64,000 bases of DNA from Gracilibacillus salinarum (GCF_022919575.1 NZ_CP095071.1:3730001-3794000); one strand, 5' to 3'; positions 1 through 8,586 are shown, counted from the stretch's first letter. Numbers and translations: made by a program. The notes: generated by a model not told the origin, from the letters alone.

Positions 1-870
1 TATTACATGGCGATGGATCAAGGTTTTTATCAAGAAGAGGGGCTGGATGTCACAATTGTTCCAGGAGGGCCTGATATCGTTCCTGAGCAACAAGTGGCAA
101 ATGGTGCAGCAGACATCGGTATTGGATGGGTGGCCAGTTTACTACCTCATCAGGAACAAGGATTACCGTTAGTTCAAATTGCACAAATTTATCAAAAAAG
201 TGGTTTGGTATTAGTTTCGAAACAAGAAGCAGGAATTGAAACACCAGAAGATCTATCCGGTAAGAATGTAGGGAACTGGATGGGCGGAAATGAATTTGAA
301 GTACTTGCACTGTTTGATAAGTATGAATTAGATCAGAATGCCGATTTATCTTTTGTTAAACAGGGATTTACGATGGATCAGTTTTTTGCAGATGAGATAG
401 ATGCGGCATCCGCTATGACGTATAACAAATATCAAGTCGTCTTAGAAGAAGGATATGAAGAAAGTGACTTACATGTAATTGATATGAATGAAGAGGGAGT
501 TGCGATGTTGGAAGATAACCTGTTTGCTAATACAGAGTGGTTAGGGGAAAACAAGGAAATCGCGGCAAAATTTGTTCGTGGTTCATTAAAAGGCTGGGAA
601 GCTGCAATTGAAGATCCAGAAACAGCGGTAGACAGTGTAATGGCAGAGGCGGAAGCAGACAGTACAACGAGAGATCATCAGCTGAAAATGATGGAAGAAG
701 TCGGGAAGTTGATATTGCCAGAAGGGTTTGACCCGGCAGACATCGGACAAATCAACGATGAGATGTTTAAACAAACAGCTGATATTGCATATGAGTATGG
801 TGTTATTGAAGAACCAGCTAATTTAGAAAATGCCTATACGCATGAGATTATGGAGATGGTGGGTGAATAA
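1..870 (+). CDS. ABC transporter substrate-binding protein, NMT1/THI5-like (5' end outside window)
   Basis: The frame is open from the first base (YYMAMDQGFY), so the true start and any lipoprotein signal lie upstream; the ATG at 7 is internal. The YxxxxxGFYxEEGLDV block followed by a GxPDIVPEQQVANGAADIGIGW-like stretch is typical of the NMT1/THI5/SsuA type of periplasmic-binding-fold proteins, which bind a small organic ligand outside the membrane for an ABC importer. About 289 residues are present out of a usual 320-340. The ligand cannot be read from the sequence; hydroxymethylpyrimidine or an aliphatic sulfonate are the family options. It is the last gene of its operon, since a terminator follows directly. 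Confidence 0.85.
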   Translation, partial: YYMAMDQGFYQEEGLDVTIVPGGPDIVPEQQVANGAADIGIGWVASLLPHQEQGLPLVQIAQIYQKSGLVLVSKQEAGIETPEDLSGKNVGNWMGGNEFEVLALFDKYELDQNADLSFVKQGFTMDQFFADEIDAASAMTYNKYQVVLEEGYEESDLHVIDMNEEGVAMLEDNLFANTEWLGENKEIAAKFVRGSLKGWEAAIEDPETAVDSVMAEAEADSTTRDHQLKMMEEVGKLILPEGFDPADIGQINDEMFKQTADIAYEYGVIEEPANLENAYTHEIMEMVGE

Positions 871-906
871 TTGAAAGTAGTAAAATAGGTGATGTGACAG
901 AATAAA

Positions 907-945
907 AACAGCCCTGGCAAATGTATATGCTGGGCTGTTTTTCGT
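907..945 (+). terminator. Rho-independent terminator after the substrate-binding protein gene
   Basis: AACAGCCC at 907-914 pairs with GGGCTGTT at 932-939 and is followed by a T run. Confidence 0.85.
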
Positions 946-951
946 CTAGTT

Positions 952-1335
952 TTATTCTTCATCACGGTCAAACCACAAAAGCTCTTTATCATCGACTTCA
1001 CCATTATAATTAATAAAAATTTCTTCTCCTGCCTTTATGTCGCGGTAGGCAAAGAAATTAAAGGTGTGATTTTCAAAGCTGATTTCGTACATGGCGTTTG
1101 GTTCATAGGAATGGTTGAACAGCATGCCATATCCTAATAGAATCGCTGAATGATGAAGTCCGTATTCAAAAGCATAATCAGCTAGCAACGTTTTTTCAAT
1201 ATGTTCATGTTCTTCATTCCTATAAGCAAGAACAGGAGCTTCGTGCAACAACTGTCCCTTTTTTATATGTTGTGTAGCAAAAACGCCTCTTGTGTAGTCT
1301 CCGCCACTAATCGGAGAAGTTTTGATTTCGATCAT
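952..1335 (-). CDS. SET domain-containing protein
   Basis: A compact 127-residue protein made almost entirely of a SET fold. The motifs are GVFATQHIKKG near the N-terminus, LFNHSYEPNA in the middle (the NHS core of SET methyltransferases) and AYRDIKAGEEIFINYNG near the C-terminus (GEEI..xY motif). Proteins of this type are lysine methyltransferases or relatives; the bacterial substrates are mostly unknown. I start at the ATG giving MIEIKTSP, preceded by AGGCAGG, because the 14 residues upstream in the open frame do not look conserved. It converges on the substrate-binding gene. Confidence 0.8.
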   Translation of the reverse strand: MIEIKTSPISGGDYTRGVFATQHIKKGQLLHEAPVLAYRNEEHEHIEKTLLADYAFEYGLHHSAILLGYGMLFNHSYEPNAMYEISFENHTFNFFAYRDIKAGEEIFINYNGEVDDKELLWFDRDEE

Positions 1336-1519
1336 AATATTTACCTGCCTGTCTGTTAAGATTATTGTGTAATTCATCTACTATAACATAATTCGTACAA
1401 AAGTTCCTATCTATAAAAAATGAATATGCGTTCGGTTGAATTGTGATATAATGGAAAAAGGATAATGTTCTTTTTGGGAAGGTCGGCTAATCTCCTGACA
1501 AAAGAGGGGGGTGACGCTT

Positions 1520-1615
1520 TTGAATATGTATGAAAGTTTTATGGTACTATTTTCTTTTGGTACCTTCTTGATTGCATTACTTGCTTTGATTGTATCTATA
1601 ATCAAGCGTAAATAG
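1520..1615 (+). CDS. Putative type I toxin, holin-like small membrane peptide (TxpA/BsrG/BsrE family)
   Basis: A 31-residue peptide reading LNMYESFMVLFSFG, then a hydrophobic segment, then IIKRK. The YESxMVxxxFG start, single membrane span and basic tail match the holin-like toxin peptides of Bacillus type I systems (TxpA, BsrG, BsrE; known family). It has a strong site (GAGGGGGG at 1504-1511) eight bases before TTG 1520; ATG 1526 is a possible alternative. An extended -10 (TGATATAAT, ending 1452) lies upstream. Such toxins insert in the cytoplasmic membrane and are silenced by an overlapping antisense RNA. The gene ends in a hairpin region crossed by an antisense promoter. Confidence 0.7.
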   Translation: MNMYESFMVLFSFGTFLIALLALIVSIIKRK

Positions 1616-1741
1616 ACCTCCCTATTTTAACCAATAAGTGAGCAGGTGAGGTCTATTCAGTCGATAGCAGATCTCCACTTATGGAACCGCTTATCCAGAA
1701 CTCGCAGTAGGCGCTGCGAGTTCTTTATTGTATGCATTACC
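1613..1741 (-). ncRNA. Predicted antisense antitoxin RNA (RatA/SR4-like)
   Basis: On the minus strand TGTACA (1772-1777), a 17-bp spacer and TATAAT (1749-1754) form a good sigma-A promoter aimed at the 3' part of the toxin transcript. The RNA would start near 1741 and overlap the toxin 3' UTR and its terminator. TAGACCTC / GAGGTCTA (about 1613-1660) could form the hairpin that ends it. This layout matches txpA/ratA and bsrG/SR4; the RNA itself is inferred. Confidence 0.5.
1698..1730 (+). terminator. Terminator of the putative toxin mRNA
   Basis: GAACTCGCAG (1698-1707) pairs perfectly with CTGCGAGTTC (1714-1723), followed by TTTATT. The antisense promoter lies just beyond it, so the two transcripts overlap here. 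Confidence 0.7.
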
Positions 1742-1878
1742 TTAGTGTATTATAACAATAACTTTTGAAATTGTACATCGATATCATAAATAAGTCTTTA
1801 ATCTACATTTCATACCATTAAATGGATATTTTGAACGTTTTTCCTTTGCTGTCAGTTATTTTGTTTTACATAATTTAC

Positions 1879-1907
1879 TTGCTATTCAAAAAAATATCTG
1901 TTATTAT
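1879..1907 (+). promoter_or_regulatory. Sigma-A promoter of the cold-shock gene, with long leader
   Basis: TTGCTA, a 17-bp spacer and TATTAT predict transcription from about 1914 and a leader of about 107 bases. GTAGAT/ATCTAC (1988-2004) forms a hairpin just before the AGGAGG site. Long structured leaders are usual for temperature control of csp genes. Confidence 0.6.
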
Positions 1908-2020
1908 GAAATAGAATTATTTTTGTTCGGTCTCGGTACAGAGGAAGTTTACCTTTTATCTAAATTGAGCATTAATAGTATTAAAAAGTAGATTCAAGAT
2001 CTACGCAGGAGGTAACAATT

Positions 2021-2221
2021 ATGCAACAAGGTACAGTTAAATGGTTCAATGCAGATAAAGGTTTCGGTTTTATCGAAGTAGAAGGTGGAGACGATTTATT
2101 CGTACACTTCTCAGCTATCCAGGGTGAAGGTTTCAAAACATTAGAAGAAGGTCAAGCAGTTTCTTTTGATGTTGAAGAAGGTCAACGTGGACCACAAGCA
2201 ACTAACGTTCAAAAAGGTTAA
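2021..2221 (+). CDS. csp: Cold-shock protein, CspA family
   Basis: A 66-residue single cold-shock domain of full family length. RNP1 (KGFGFIEV) and RNP2 (LFVHFSAI) are intact. It binds single-stranded RNA and DNA as a chaperone in the cytoplasm and helps translation at low temperature. The start follows a very strong AGGAGG site. The gene is monocistronic, with its own promoter, long leader and terminator. Which paralogue it is (CspB, CspC or CspD type) cannot be decided. Confidence 0.95.
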   Translation: MQQGTVKWFNADKGFGFIEVEGGDDLFVHFSAIQGEGFKTLEEGQAVSFDVEEGQRGPQATNVQKG

Positions 2222-2223
2222 TG

Positions 2224-2260
2224 AAAAAAGGACTCTTTAAACGGAGTCCTTTTTCTTTTT
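2224..2260 (+). terminator. Terminator of the csp gene
   Basis: AAAAGGACTC and GAGTCCTTTT form the stem, followed by a long T-rich tail. Confidence 0.9.
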
Positions 2261-2301
2261 TAGAGCGATTATCCATTGGTAACGGATGAAGGAGGATAAA
2301 A

Positions 2302-2838
2302 ATGAGAAAAGTTATCTTAAATTTAGCTATCAGTCTTGATGGAAGAATTGTAGATGAAAACAATAAGTTTGACTGGATTCATGGAGATGGTGATCATTCC
2401 AATGATACGGACAAACAGTTTGACTTCTCTGCATTTTTAGCTTCGTGCGATACAATGATTTTGGGTAAGACAGCATATGATGATATACCACCTGAAGCGA
2501 AGAAGGAATTCGCGGATAAAAAAATATTCGTGCTGACGCATTCCACAGCTCATCCCACTGATGAGAATGTTGAATTCTATACAGGTGACCTGGCTGCTCT
2601 AATCAGCTTTTTGAAAGAAGAAGAAGGGTCTAATATTTGGGTTTTTGGTGGCGCGACTGTGTGTAACATATTAATAAAAGAAGATGTTATTGATGAATAT
2701 GTGATTGGCGTTATACCGATGATCGTAGGTAAAGGGACGAGGTTATTTGCTGATGATAATCCAATGCTTTCGTTAAAAATGGAAGAAAGCACTGTAACAG
2801 AAGGGATAGCAATGCTTGTGTATTCCAGAAACATCTAG
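2302..2838 (+). CDS. Dihydrofolate reductase family protein (RibD C-terminal domain-like)
   Basis: 178 residues with the layout of YwjB/YyaP-like proteins: MRKVILNLAISLDGRI at the N-terminus (strand plus the SLDG loop), DTMILGKTAYDD in the middle, IWVFGGATV for the dinucleotide site and DEYVIGVIPMIVGKGTRLF towards the end. The fold binds NADPH; true substrates of these stand-alone proteins are mostly unknown. It is not the housekeeping folA, which is shorter and has a different N-terminus. The start has GGAGG eight bases upstream. Confidence 0.85.
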   Translation: MRKVILNLAISLDGRIVDENNKFDWIHGDGDHSNDTDKQFDFSAFLASCDTMILGKTAYDDIPPEAKKEFADKKIFVLTHSTAHPTDENVEFYTGDLAALISFLKEEEGSNIWVFGGATVCNILIKEDVIDEYVIGVIPMIVGKGTRLFADDNPMLSLKMEESTVTEGIAMLVYSRNI

Positions 2839-2909
2839 TTGACGAGCATATTTTTCATCAATCAGGTAAAGATAAAGGCGAAAAATATGCTAAAACGGGG
2901 GTTTCTAAA

Positions 2910-3020
2910 ATGGTTAAAGACTCTTATGCACCAAAGAAAAAAATTCGTGGTGAAGGGAAAAAGCCGGCTGAACAACGAAGAGGCAAAGCAAAATCGTCTG
3001 CTCGAAACACAGATAACTAA
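2910..3020 (+). CDS. Small highly basic ORF, unknown
   Basis: A 36-codon frame (MVKDSYAPKKK to SSARNTDN) rich in Lys and Arg, with GGGGG seven bases before the ATG. The same frame is open upstream to about 2841, with sensible-looking residues (GKDKGEKYAKTGVSK) but no clear start, so the gene may be longer with a rare start or be a fragment. It sits between the DHFR-like gene and that unit's terminator. I do not recognise it. An overlapping 65-codon frame is less protein-like. Confidence 0.3.
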   Translation: MVKDSYAPKKKIRGEGKKPAEQRRGKAKSSARNTDN

Positions 3021-3035
3021 GTCAATTGATGTATG

Positions 3036-3065
3036 AAGGAAGCCGGTGACAGGCTTCCTTTTTAT
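3036..3065 (+). terminator. Terminator of the DHFR-like transcription unit
   Basis: AAGGAAGCC (3036-3044) pairs with GGCTTCCTT (3052-3060), followed by TTTTATT. Confidence 0.85.
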
Positions 3066-3345
3066 TCGTTTATTAATGGAAACAAATCTATTGTAAGAAA
3101 ATCGATATTTGTATCGATTAGTGGACAAACGCTACAAATCTAATGTGTGGCAGATGAGATTTGTCTCATTACCTAATAAACGATACAAAGCACGAATAAG
3201 AAGATCGGGTTTTGTATCCATTCAGCAGAAAGGAAACAAATCTGATATGCGGTAGATGAGATTTGTACAGATTATCTAATAAACGCTACAAATTTCAAGA
3301 TGAATAGCTGTGATTTGTATCGATTAAGTATCAAATAAATGATAT
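3066..3345. repeat. Degenerate ~102-bp direct repeat with inverted ATTTGTATCG / CGATACAAAT motifs
   Basis: This gene-free stretch holds two direct copies, starting near 3134 and 3236, each running ACAAATCT, AGATGAGATTTGT, CTAATAAACG and TACAAA. The core words ATTTGTATCG(A/T)TTA and AACG(A/C)TACAAA recur on both strands. The same core (AGATTTGTATCGTTTA) is in the 52-bp tandem array at 61147, so the two loci are related. Function unknown. Confidence 0.6.
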
Positions 3346-3392
3346 GCTTACGTTAATAAATTAAATTAATGATAAATGAGGTTAACAAACAA

Positions 3393-4835
3393 ATGGAAAA
3401 TAGTACGTTTCAACAATTCTCCTTAAGTAATGAAATAGAAAAAGCGTTGGATGTTTTAAAATATACAAAGCCTACCGACGTTCAAAATGAAGTGATTCCG
3501 CGTGCGCTGGAAAATCAAGATATAATCGTTCAGTCCCAAACAGGCAGTGGTAAAACAGCTGCTTTCGCAATTCCAATCTGTGAAAAAGTAAGCTGGGAAG
3601 AAAACAGTCCGCAAGCATTGGTGTTAGCACCAACGAGGGAATTGGCTGCTCAGGTTCGCGAAGACATTACTAATATTGGCAGATTCAAACGAATTAAAGC
3701 ATTGGCGCTCTACGGCAGGGAGCCTATTGCTTTTCAAAAGGAAGAATTAAATCAAAAAACACATGTAGTGGTTGGAACGCCGGGACGTGTTATGGATCAT
3801 ATTCGTCAAGGAACGTTGCAGCTCGATCAGGTAAAATATCTCGTCATCGATGAAGCGGATGAAATGTTGAAGATGGGCTTTATTGATGAAGTAGAGGCGA
3901 TTATCCAGCAAGTCCCTTCTGACCGCGTCACGATGTTATACTCTGCTACATTACCAAGAGCAGTCGAACAATTATGTCAGCAATATATGGAGGATCCAGC
4001 CAAAATTAAAATCAAAACAGAAATGACAACGGCGACGATTCAGCATGATTTGTATGAAGTGAAACAATCAGAGAAATTGGCAACACTCCAAGATGTCGCA
4101 ACCGTTGAGAATCCGGATAGTTGTATTATTTTCTGTAACACACAGGAGCATGTAGAAGAAGTGTGCACAGAATTGCAAGAATCTGGATACACATGTGAGC
4201 AGATTCATGGTGGTTTGGAGCAGGACCGACGCTTTTCTGTGATGGATGGCTTTAAGACAGGACAATTCCGTTATCTTGTTGCAACAGATGTAGCAGCAAG
4301 AGGGATCGATGTCGATAACGTGTCGCTTGTTATCAATTATGATGTACCTATCAAGAAAGACAGCTATGTACACCGGACAGGCAGAACAGGACGTGCTGGC
4401 AAACAAGGAAAAGCAATTACATTAGCAGATAGGTATGAAGAGAAATATATAGCAAGCATTGAACGTTATATCGGTTTTGCACTCGAGAGAAAAGAAGTCC
4501 CCTCAACAAAAGAAGTAAGCGAGTCAAAGCCTTCTTTCATGGAAAAAATGGCTGCACCTCGTATTGTGAAAAATAATAAAACGGCTAGAATCAATCAAGA
4601 CATTATGAAGCTGCACTTTAATGGCGGTAAAAAGAAAAAAATCCGTGCGATGGATCTTGTTGGTACAATATCCAATATCCCAAATGTAACAGCTGATGAT
4701 ATCGGGATCATTACCATCAAAGACAACTGGTCTTATGTGGATATTTTAAATGGTAAAGGTTCATTAGTGCTAGAAGCCATGGAGCATACGACGGTCAAAG
4801 GTAAGAAATTGAAAGTAAGTAAAGCGATGAAATAA
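3393..4835 (+). CDS. dbpA: DEAD-box ATP-dependent RNA helicase, DbpA/YxiN type
   Basis: A 480-residue helicase with the whole DEAD-box set: PTDVQ (Q motif), QTGSGKT (motif I), PTRELA (Ia), DEAD (II), SAT (III) and HRTGRTGR (VI). The last ~75 residues form the DbpA RNA-binding domain, which in the known family (E. coli DbpA, B. subtilis YxiN) targets hairpin 92 of 23S rRNA during large-subunit assembly. I choose ATG 3393 because GAGG lies 11 bases upstream; an in-frame ATG at 3369 would add eight residues without a good site. Terminator follows. Confidence 0.92.
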   Translation: MENSTFQQFSLSNEIEKALDVLKYTKPTDVQNEVIPRALENQDIIVQSQTGSGKTAAFAIPICEKVSWEENSPQALVLAPTRELAAQVREDITNIGRFKRIKALALYGREPIAFQKEELNQKTHVVVGTPGRVMDHIRQGTLQLDQVKYLVIDEADEMLKMGFIDEVEAIIQQVPSDRVTMLYSATLPRAVEQLCQQYMEDPAKIKIKTEMTTATIQHDLYEVKQSEKLATLQDVATVENPDSCIIFCNTQEHVEEVCTELQESGYTCEQIHGGLEQDRRFSVMDGFKTGQFRYLVATDVAARGIDVDNVSLVINYDVPIKKDSYVHRTGRTGRAGKQGKAITLADRYEEKYIASIERYIGFALERKEVPSTKEVSESKPSFMEKMAAPRIVKNNKTARINQDIMKLHFNGGKKKKIRAMDLVGTISNIPNVTADDIGIITIKDNWSYVDILNGKGSLVLEAMEHTTVKGKKLKVSKAMK

Positions 4836-4867
4836 TATAGAGTAAATGTATACGGTAAGTATTAAGG

Positions 4868-4896
4868 GATGAACTATTTTATGGTTCATCTTTTTT
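4868..4896 (+). terminator. Terminator of the helicase gene
   Basis: GATGAAC (4868-4874) and GTTCATC (4884-4890), followed by six T residues. Confidence 0.85.
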
Positions 4897-4903
4897 GTTC
4901 AGG

Positions 4904-5605
4904 TCAGAAAGTATAAAGGTGCTGTCACAGAAGTACTCAAATGGAATATGAAGTTAAGTTCCTATAATATGGAGTATGATAACTAGGGCTGTATGGCAAA
5001 ACGGTCATTTTGAAATATTTTATCTGCGTTACAAAGCTCCGGAAATAGGCTCCGCGTCCTGTGGGCACGGCTTCAGCTAGGCTACTACTTGAAAATGCTT
5101 CTTTGCTGCCTTGTGCCGAGGAAGCTTACTTCGATGCAATGCTTGCAGACACAGGCACAAATGAAGTGGATCTTCAGCTCGCGCTGATTCCACGGGAGTC
5201 TCCGCCTATTTCCTACGCTTGAGGGAAGTGTTACAACTTATTTAACGGCAAAAAGCAGTGGTTCTAGGCATTTTTTAATAGCTATTATATATGCATACGA
5301 TCAAAATGCTATCTCTTACAAAGGTTGTAGAGCACCAATCCTAGCGTAGGCCAACCACGTAGACTCCCGCGGGATTATGCAGGTGCTGAAGATCCACTTT
5401 GTGAAGCGATCTTTCTTCACAAAGTTAGCTTCAGCCGTGCCCCGCAGGACGCGGAGTGGTTGGCTGAAGCGGTATCCCAGCACATTAAATATCTCAATAT
5501 GGATGCTTGGCAGTGATGGCTAGCATTACATAATCCATATTATAGGTAGTTGTATGAAATTCAAATCAAATAGGACCGGCGGGTTATGCTTGATTTTTCT
5601 TAGTG
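4904..5605 (+). repeat. Dispersed composite hairpin element, copy 1
   Basis: About 700 bp without genes. Terminal inverted repeats contain CCTATAATATGGA (from 4961) and TCCATATTATAGG (ending 5546). Between them lie two GC-rich modules. Module A starts GGAAATAGGC near 5040 and ends GCCTATTTCC near 5216; module B starts GGCCAACCACG near 5350 and ends with TGGTTGGC near 5464. A GC-rich terminator-like sequence (ACCGGCGGG) lies just after the right repeat. Related copies are near 25.8, 37.0, 40.3, 42.8, 56.6, 57.9 and 61.6 kb. No ORF in it looks real. Confidence 0.8.
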
Positions 5606-5677
5606 TGAACCATGGTAATTTATGTTAAAATAATTTTAGTAAATCGTGGAATTACTGATTTGAAAGGATGTCATTCA

Positions 5678-5867
5678 TTGTCAAAAGGACTTATTCACCA
5701 TATTGAACTATATGTATCCGAGTTAAAAAGTTCCCTTAACTTTTGGGGCTGGTTTTTAGAGGAATTAGGATATGAATCATTCCAGTCGTGGGAAGGTGGA
5801 CACAGTTGGAAGTTGGGAGAGACTTATATTGTTTTCGTACAAGCAGAAGAACGATATTTGGATATTG
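5678..5867 (+). pseudogene. VOC (glyoxalase/dioxygenase fold) protein, 5' part, split by IS21 element
   Basis: Codes for the first 63 residues of a VOC-fold protein (IHHIELYVSELKSSLNFWGWFLEELGY, where the first His is a likely metal ligand). TTG 5678 has GAAAGGAT eight bases upstream. The frame runs into the IS element after ERYLDI and continues at 8322. Removing the IS and one copy of the 6-bp duplication restores a 131-codon gene, the usual length for one VOC unit. Substrate unknown. Confidence 0.85.
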
Positions 5868-5972
5868 TGTATATGGTAACTTAAAAGTGAGCCACTATAG
5901 CAATTGAAAACTGAGCCACTTTGATAGAAAATAACCCTAATGACATATTAGGGGGAAGCATCAGGAGTGATT

Positions 5973-7519
5973 ATGTTGAGCGAGAAACAGACCATCATAC
6001 AATTATATTTGGAGGGAATGAGTGAGAGAAAGATTGCTAAGGAAACAAAGAAGGCAAGGAATACTGTCAGTAAGTATATAAAAGAATTTGAGAAAAGTAG
6101 GAAGAATGATGTTCGTAATCTACCGATTACAGAAGATATTGTAAAGCCCCCTGCTTATAAAAAGAGAACGGGTAAAAAGAGAGTATTAACAGAGGAAATT
6201 AAAAATATTCTTAGAGGCTACATAAAGGATAATGAGTGGAAAAGAAATCACTATATGAATAAACAGCAAATGAAAATAATAGATATGCACGAGAGCCTAA
6301 TAGATGCTGGGTATCCCATTAGTTATACAACTGTTAGGAACTTTGTTAATGAGGAAGCAGCAAAAACAAAGGAAGTTTTCATCAGACGGTATTGTGAACC
6401 AGGATATGAAGTTGAATTTGACTGGGGGAAGTAAAGCTAGAGATAGATGGGAAGATTAGAAGTTTTTCACTTGCAGTGTTTACGTTAGCACATAGTAATT
6501 ATCGATTTGCGAGGCTATATCAATCTGAGTCACAAGTTTGCGTGTTAGATGTTCATACGAAATTTATCGATCATGTTGGTTTTATACCTTCGGTATTTAC
6601 CTATGACAATATGCGAACCGTTGTGAAATCATTTATTGGAACAGAGAGGGCCATTACGGATAGCATGATTCATCTATCTAACTATTATCAATTTAAAATT
6701 CGTCTCTGTGAACCAAGAAAAGGTAACCAGAAGGGACACGTGGAGCGAAGTGTAGAGTTTATAAGGCGAAAAGCCTTTTCATCGAAATACTCTTTTACGA
6801 GTTTAAGAGAGGCTGAAGACCATCTTTCTAGATCATTACAAAGAATAAATGGGCGACATCATCATGAACATAAAGAAAAGCACGTGATTTTAATGGAAAA
6901 GGAAAAGTCTGTATCAAAACTCGCAGTGATTACCCCATTTGACGTTGCTGATCTGGTTGAATGTCGAGTGGATAAGTATAGTACAGTAGTTATTAAACAA
7001 AATCATTATTCTGTTCCAGAAGGACATGTAGGAAAATACCTTAAAGCAAAGGTAGGAGCAGAGGAAATCAAATTATTTGTAGAAGGAGAGCTAGTGGCAG
7101 AACATCCACGAAATTGGGGGTTACATCAATGGGAGATGAATATCTACCATTATTTAAAAACATTTCAAAAGAAAAAAGGTGCCATCACTCAAAGTCAAAG
7201 CTTTAAGCAGGCACCAACACAAATAAAAAATATATACAACCATCATTATATCGGAAAAGAAAAAGAATTCATAGAGTTACTCCTCTATATTAAAGAAAAT
7301 AACAACTTAGACAGGGTCTTAAAGGCGGTGGAAGAATTAAATTCTATACGAACAGGATATGTAAATACGGAAAGAATTTTATTCATTTGTGAACAATCTA
7401 CTCCTGAAGGAGTCCAAGTATATAACCCTGATGAAACGATGTATCAATCAGAAAACAATATGAGAGCCTATGCCAATATGTTTAAGCAAATAGATGAAGG
7501 AGTAACTAAATATGGATAA
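5973..7519 (+). pseudogene. istA: IS21 transposase IstA, interrupted by a -1 frameshift
   Basis: The N-terminal helix-turn-helix (LYLEGMSERKIAKETKKARNTV) and the start of the DDE catalytic domain are in one frame ending at 6434 (VEFDWGK stop). The rest, from EVKLEIDGKIRSFSLAVFTLAHSNYRFARLY onward, is in the -1 frame to 7519. The break falls on a run of five G at 6423-6427, just where the family has the FDWGEV motif with the first catalytic Asp. Joined, the protein is about 515 residues, normal for IstA. Loss of one G is the simple reading; -1 slippage of a GGG codon on the G run could also rescue it. Confidence 0.85.
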
Positions 7520-8279
7520 AAAGCAGCAAATTGTAGAGATATGTAAAGAATTACGTTTACCAAGCATTCGGAAAATGGTACAGGAGGAAACAGATTTTCA
7601 AAATCCAAAACAAGCCTATGAAGTTTTATTGCAAGTTCTTTTACAGGAGAAAAGTGATCGGTTAGTACGCGCAAAGCAAAACAGAATCCGTGCAGCTAAT
7701 TTCCCGCAGAAAAAGCTATTAGAAGAATTAATCGTAGAGGCATTGCCAAGTCAAGCAAAACAAAAATTACCGTTTCTAAAAACTTTGGATTTTATTACGG
7801 AAGGACAAAATGTCATTCTTACAGGATCACCAGGTACAGGTAAGTCACATATTGCCATAGGATTAGGTATGGAAGCATGCTTAGCTGGATATAGAGTGTT
7901 TTTTGCGACGGTACCCTCGTTAATTAACCAGCTTAAGGAACATCGTTCGGAGAGAACACTGCGATCATTTGAATTGAAATTTGAAAAATATGATTTGGTT
8001 GTTCTCGATGAATTAGGTTATATCTCATTTGACAAAGAAGGTGCAGAATTATTATTTTCTCACCTATCGTTAAGAGCAGGAAGGAAATCAACCATTATTA
8101 CAAGCAACCTGTCATTTCTAAAATGGCAGGAGATTTTCCACGATCCAGTACTTACTGCCGCATTAACAGACCGTTTAACACACAAATCACATGTGTTAAA
8201 CATGAATGGGCCTTCTTTCAGAATGAAAGAAACGGAGGATTGGCTAAAAACAAGTGCTGAGGAAGTGGCTCAAATTTAA
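7512..8279 (+). CDS. istB: IS21 helper ATPase IstB
   Basis: A 255-residue DnaC-like AAA+ ATPase of full family length. Walker A is GSPGTGKSH, Walker B is LVVLDELGYI, sensor 1 is TSNLSF, and the C-terminal GPSFRMKETEDW box is typical. It assembles on target DNA and stimulates IstA. The ATG overlaps the end of istA by 8 bp, implying translational coupling. It appears intact. Confidence 0.95.
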   Translation: MDKKQQIVEICKELRLPSIRKMVQEETDFQNPKQAYEVLLQVLLQEKSDRLVRAKQNRIRAANFPQKKLLEELIVEALPSQAKQKLPFLKTLDFITEGQNVILTGSPGTGKSHIAIGLGMEACLAGYRVFFATVPSLINQLKEHRSERTLRSFELKFEKYDLVVLDELGYISFDKEGAELLFSHLSLRAGRKSTIITSNLSFLKWQEIFHDPVLTAALTDRLTHKSHVLNMNGPSFRMKETEDWLKTSAEEVAQI

Positions 8280-8321
8280 ATTGCGATTTGGCTCACTTTT
8301 CACTTGCGAAATACAATATTG

Positions 8322-8527
8322 CTTACCATAGATGTCGAGTAGGTCTAAACCATTTAGCATTTCACGCAAATTCCCGTCAACATGTAGATGTTATGACAAG
8401 ACAGCTGGAACAAAAAGGTGTGAAAATCCTTTACGCAGATAAGCATCCTTTTGCAGGAGGGGATGATCATTACGCTGTTTATTTCGAGGATCCAGATAGA
8501 ATGAAGGTCGAATTAGTAGCGCCTTGA
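8322..8527 (+). pseudogene. VOC protein, 3' part, split by IS21 element
   Basis: Continues the gene that begins at 5678: AYHRCRVGLNHLAFHA (second metal-ligand region), then DHYAVYFEDPDRMKVELVAP, where the Glu near the end is the usual third ligand. It has no start of its own; the open frame running back to 8288 is IS sequence. Almost no decay is seen, so the insertion looks recent. Confidence 0.85.
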
Positions 8528-8586
8528 TTCATTTGTATTGCAGAAATACGGTAAAGAATGTGTATCCAATTGATAAGGAGTGGAGA

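Larger units (their letters stand above)
5868..8315 (+). mobile_element. IS21-family insertion sequence (2448 bp)
   Basis: The element begins TGTATATGG and ends CGAAATACA. Both ends carry inverted subterminal copies of GTGAGCCA/TGGCTCAC (5886, 5913, 8261, 8290 region), the multiple transposase sites normal for IS21. It is flanked by a direct duplication ATATTG at 5862-5867 and 8316-8321. It carries istA (frameshifted) and istB in the usual order with an 8-bp overlap. It lies within a VOC gene whose halves join exactly. Confidence 0.93.

Noticed and set aside
2839..3036. 65-codon frame after the DHFR-like gene
   Set aside because: TTG-type start without a site; the overlapping frame ending at 3020 looks more like a real protein, itself only weakly supported.
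4904..5605. Structured RNA of a known large class (for example GOLLD or HEARO)
   Set aside because: I cannot match any known consensus; terminal inverted repeats and scattered deleted copies favour a mobile repeat.
8288..8527. Independent VOC gene starting at 8288
   Set aside because: The start lies in the IS21 right end; it is the 3' half of the gene that begins at 5678.
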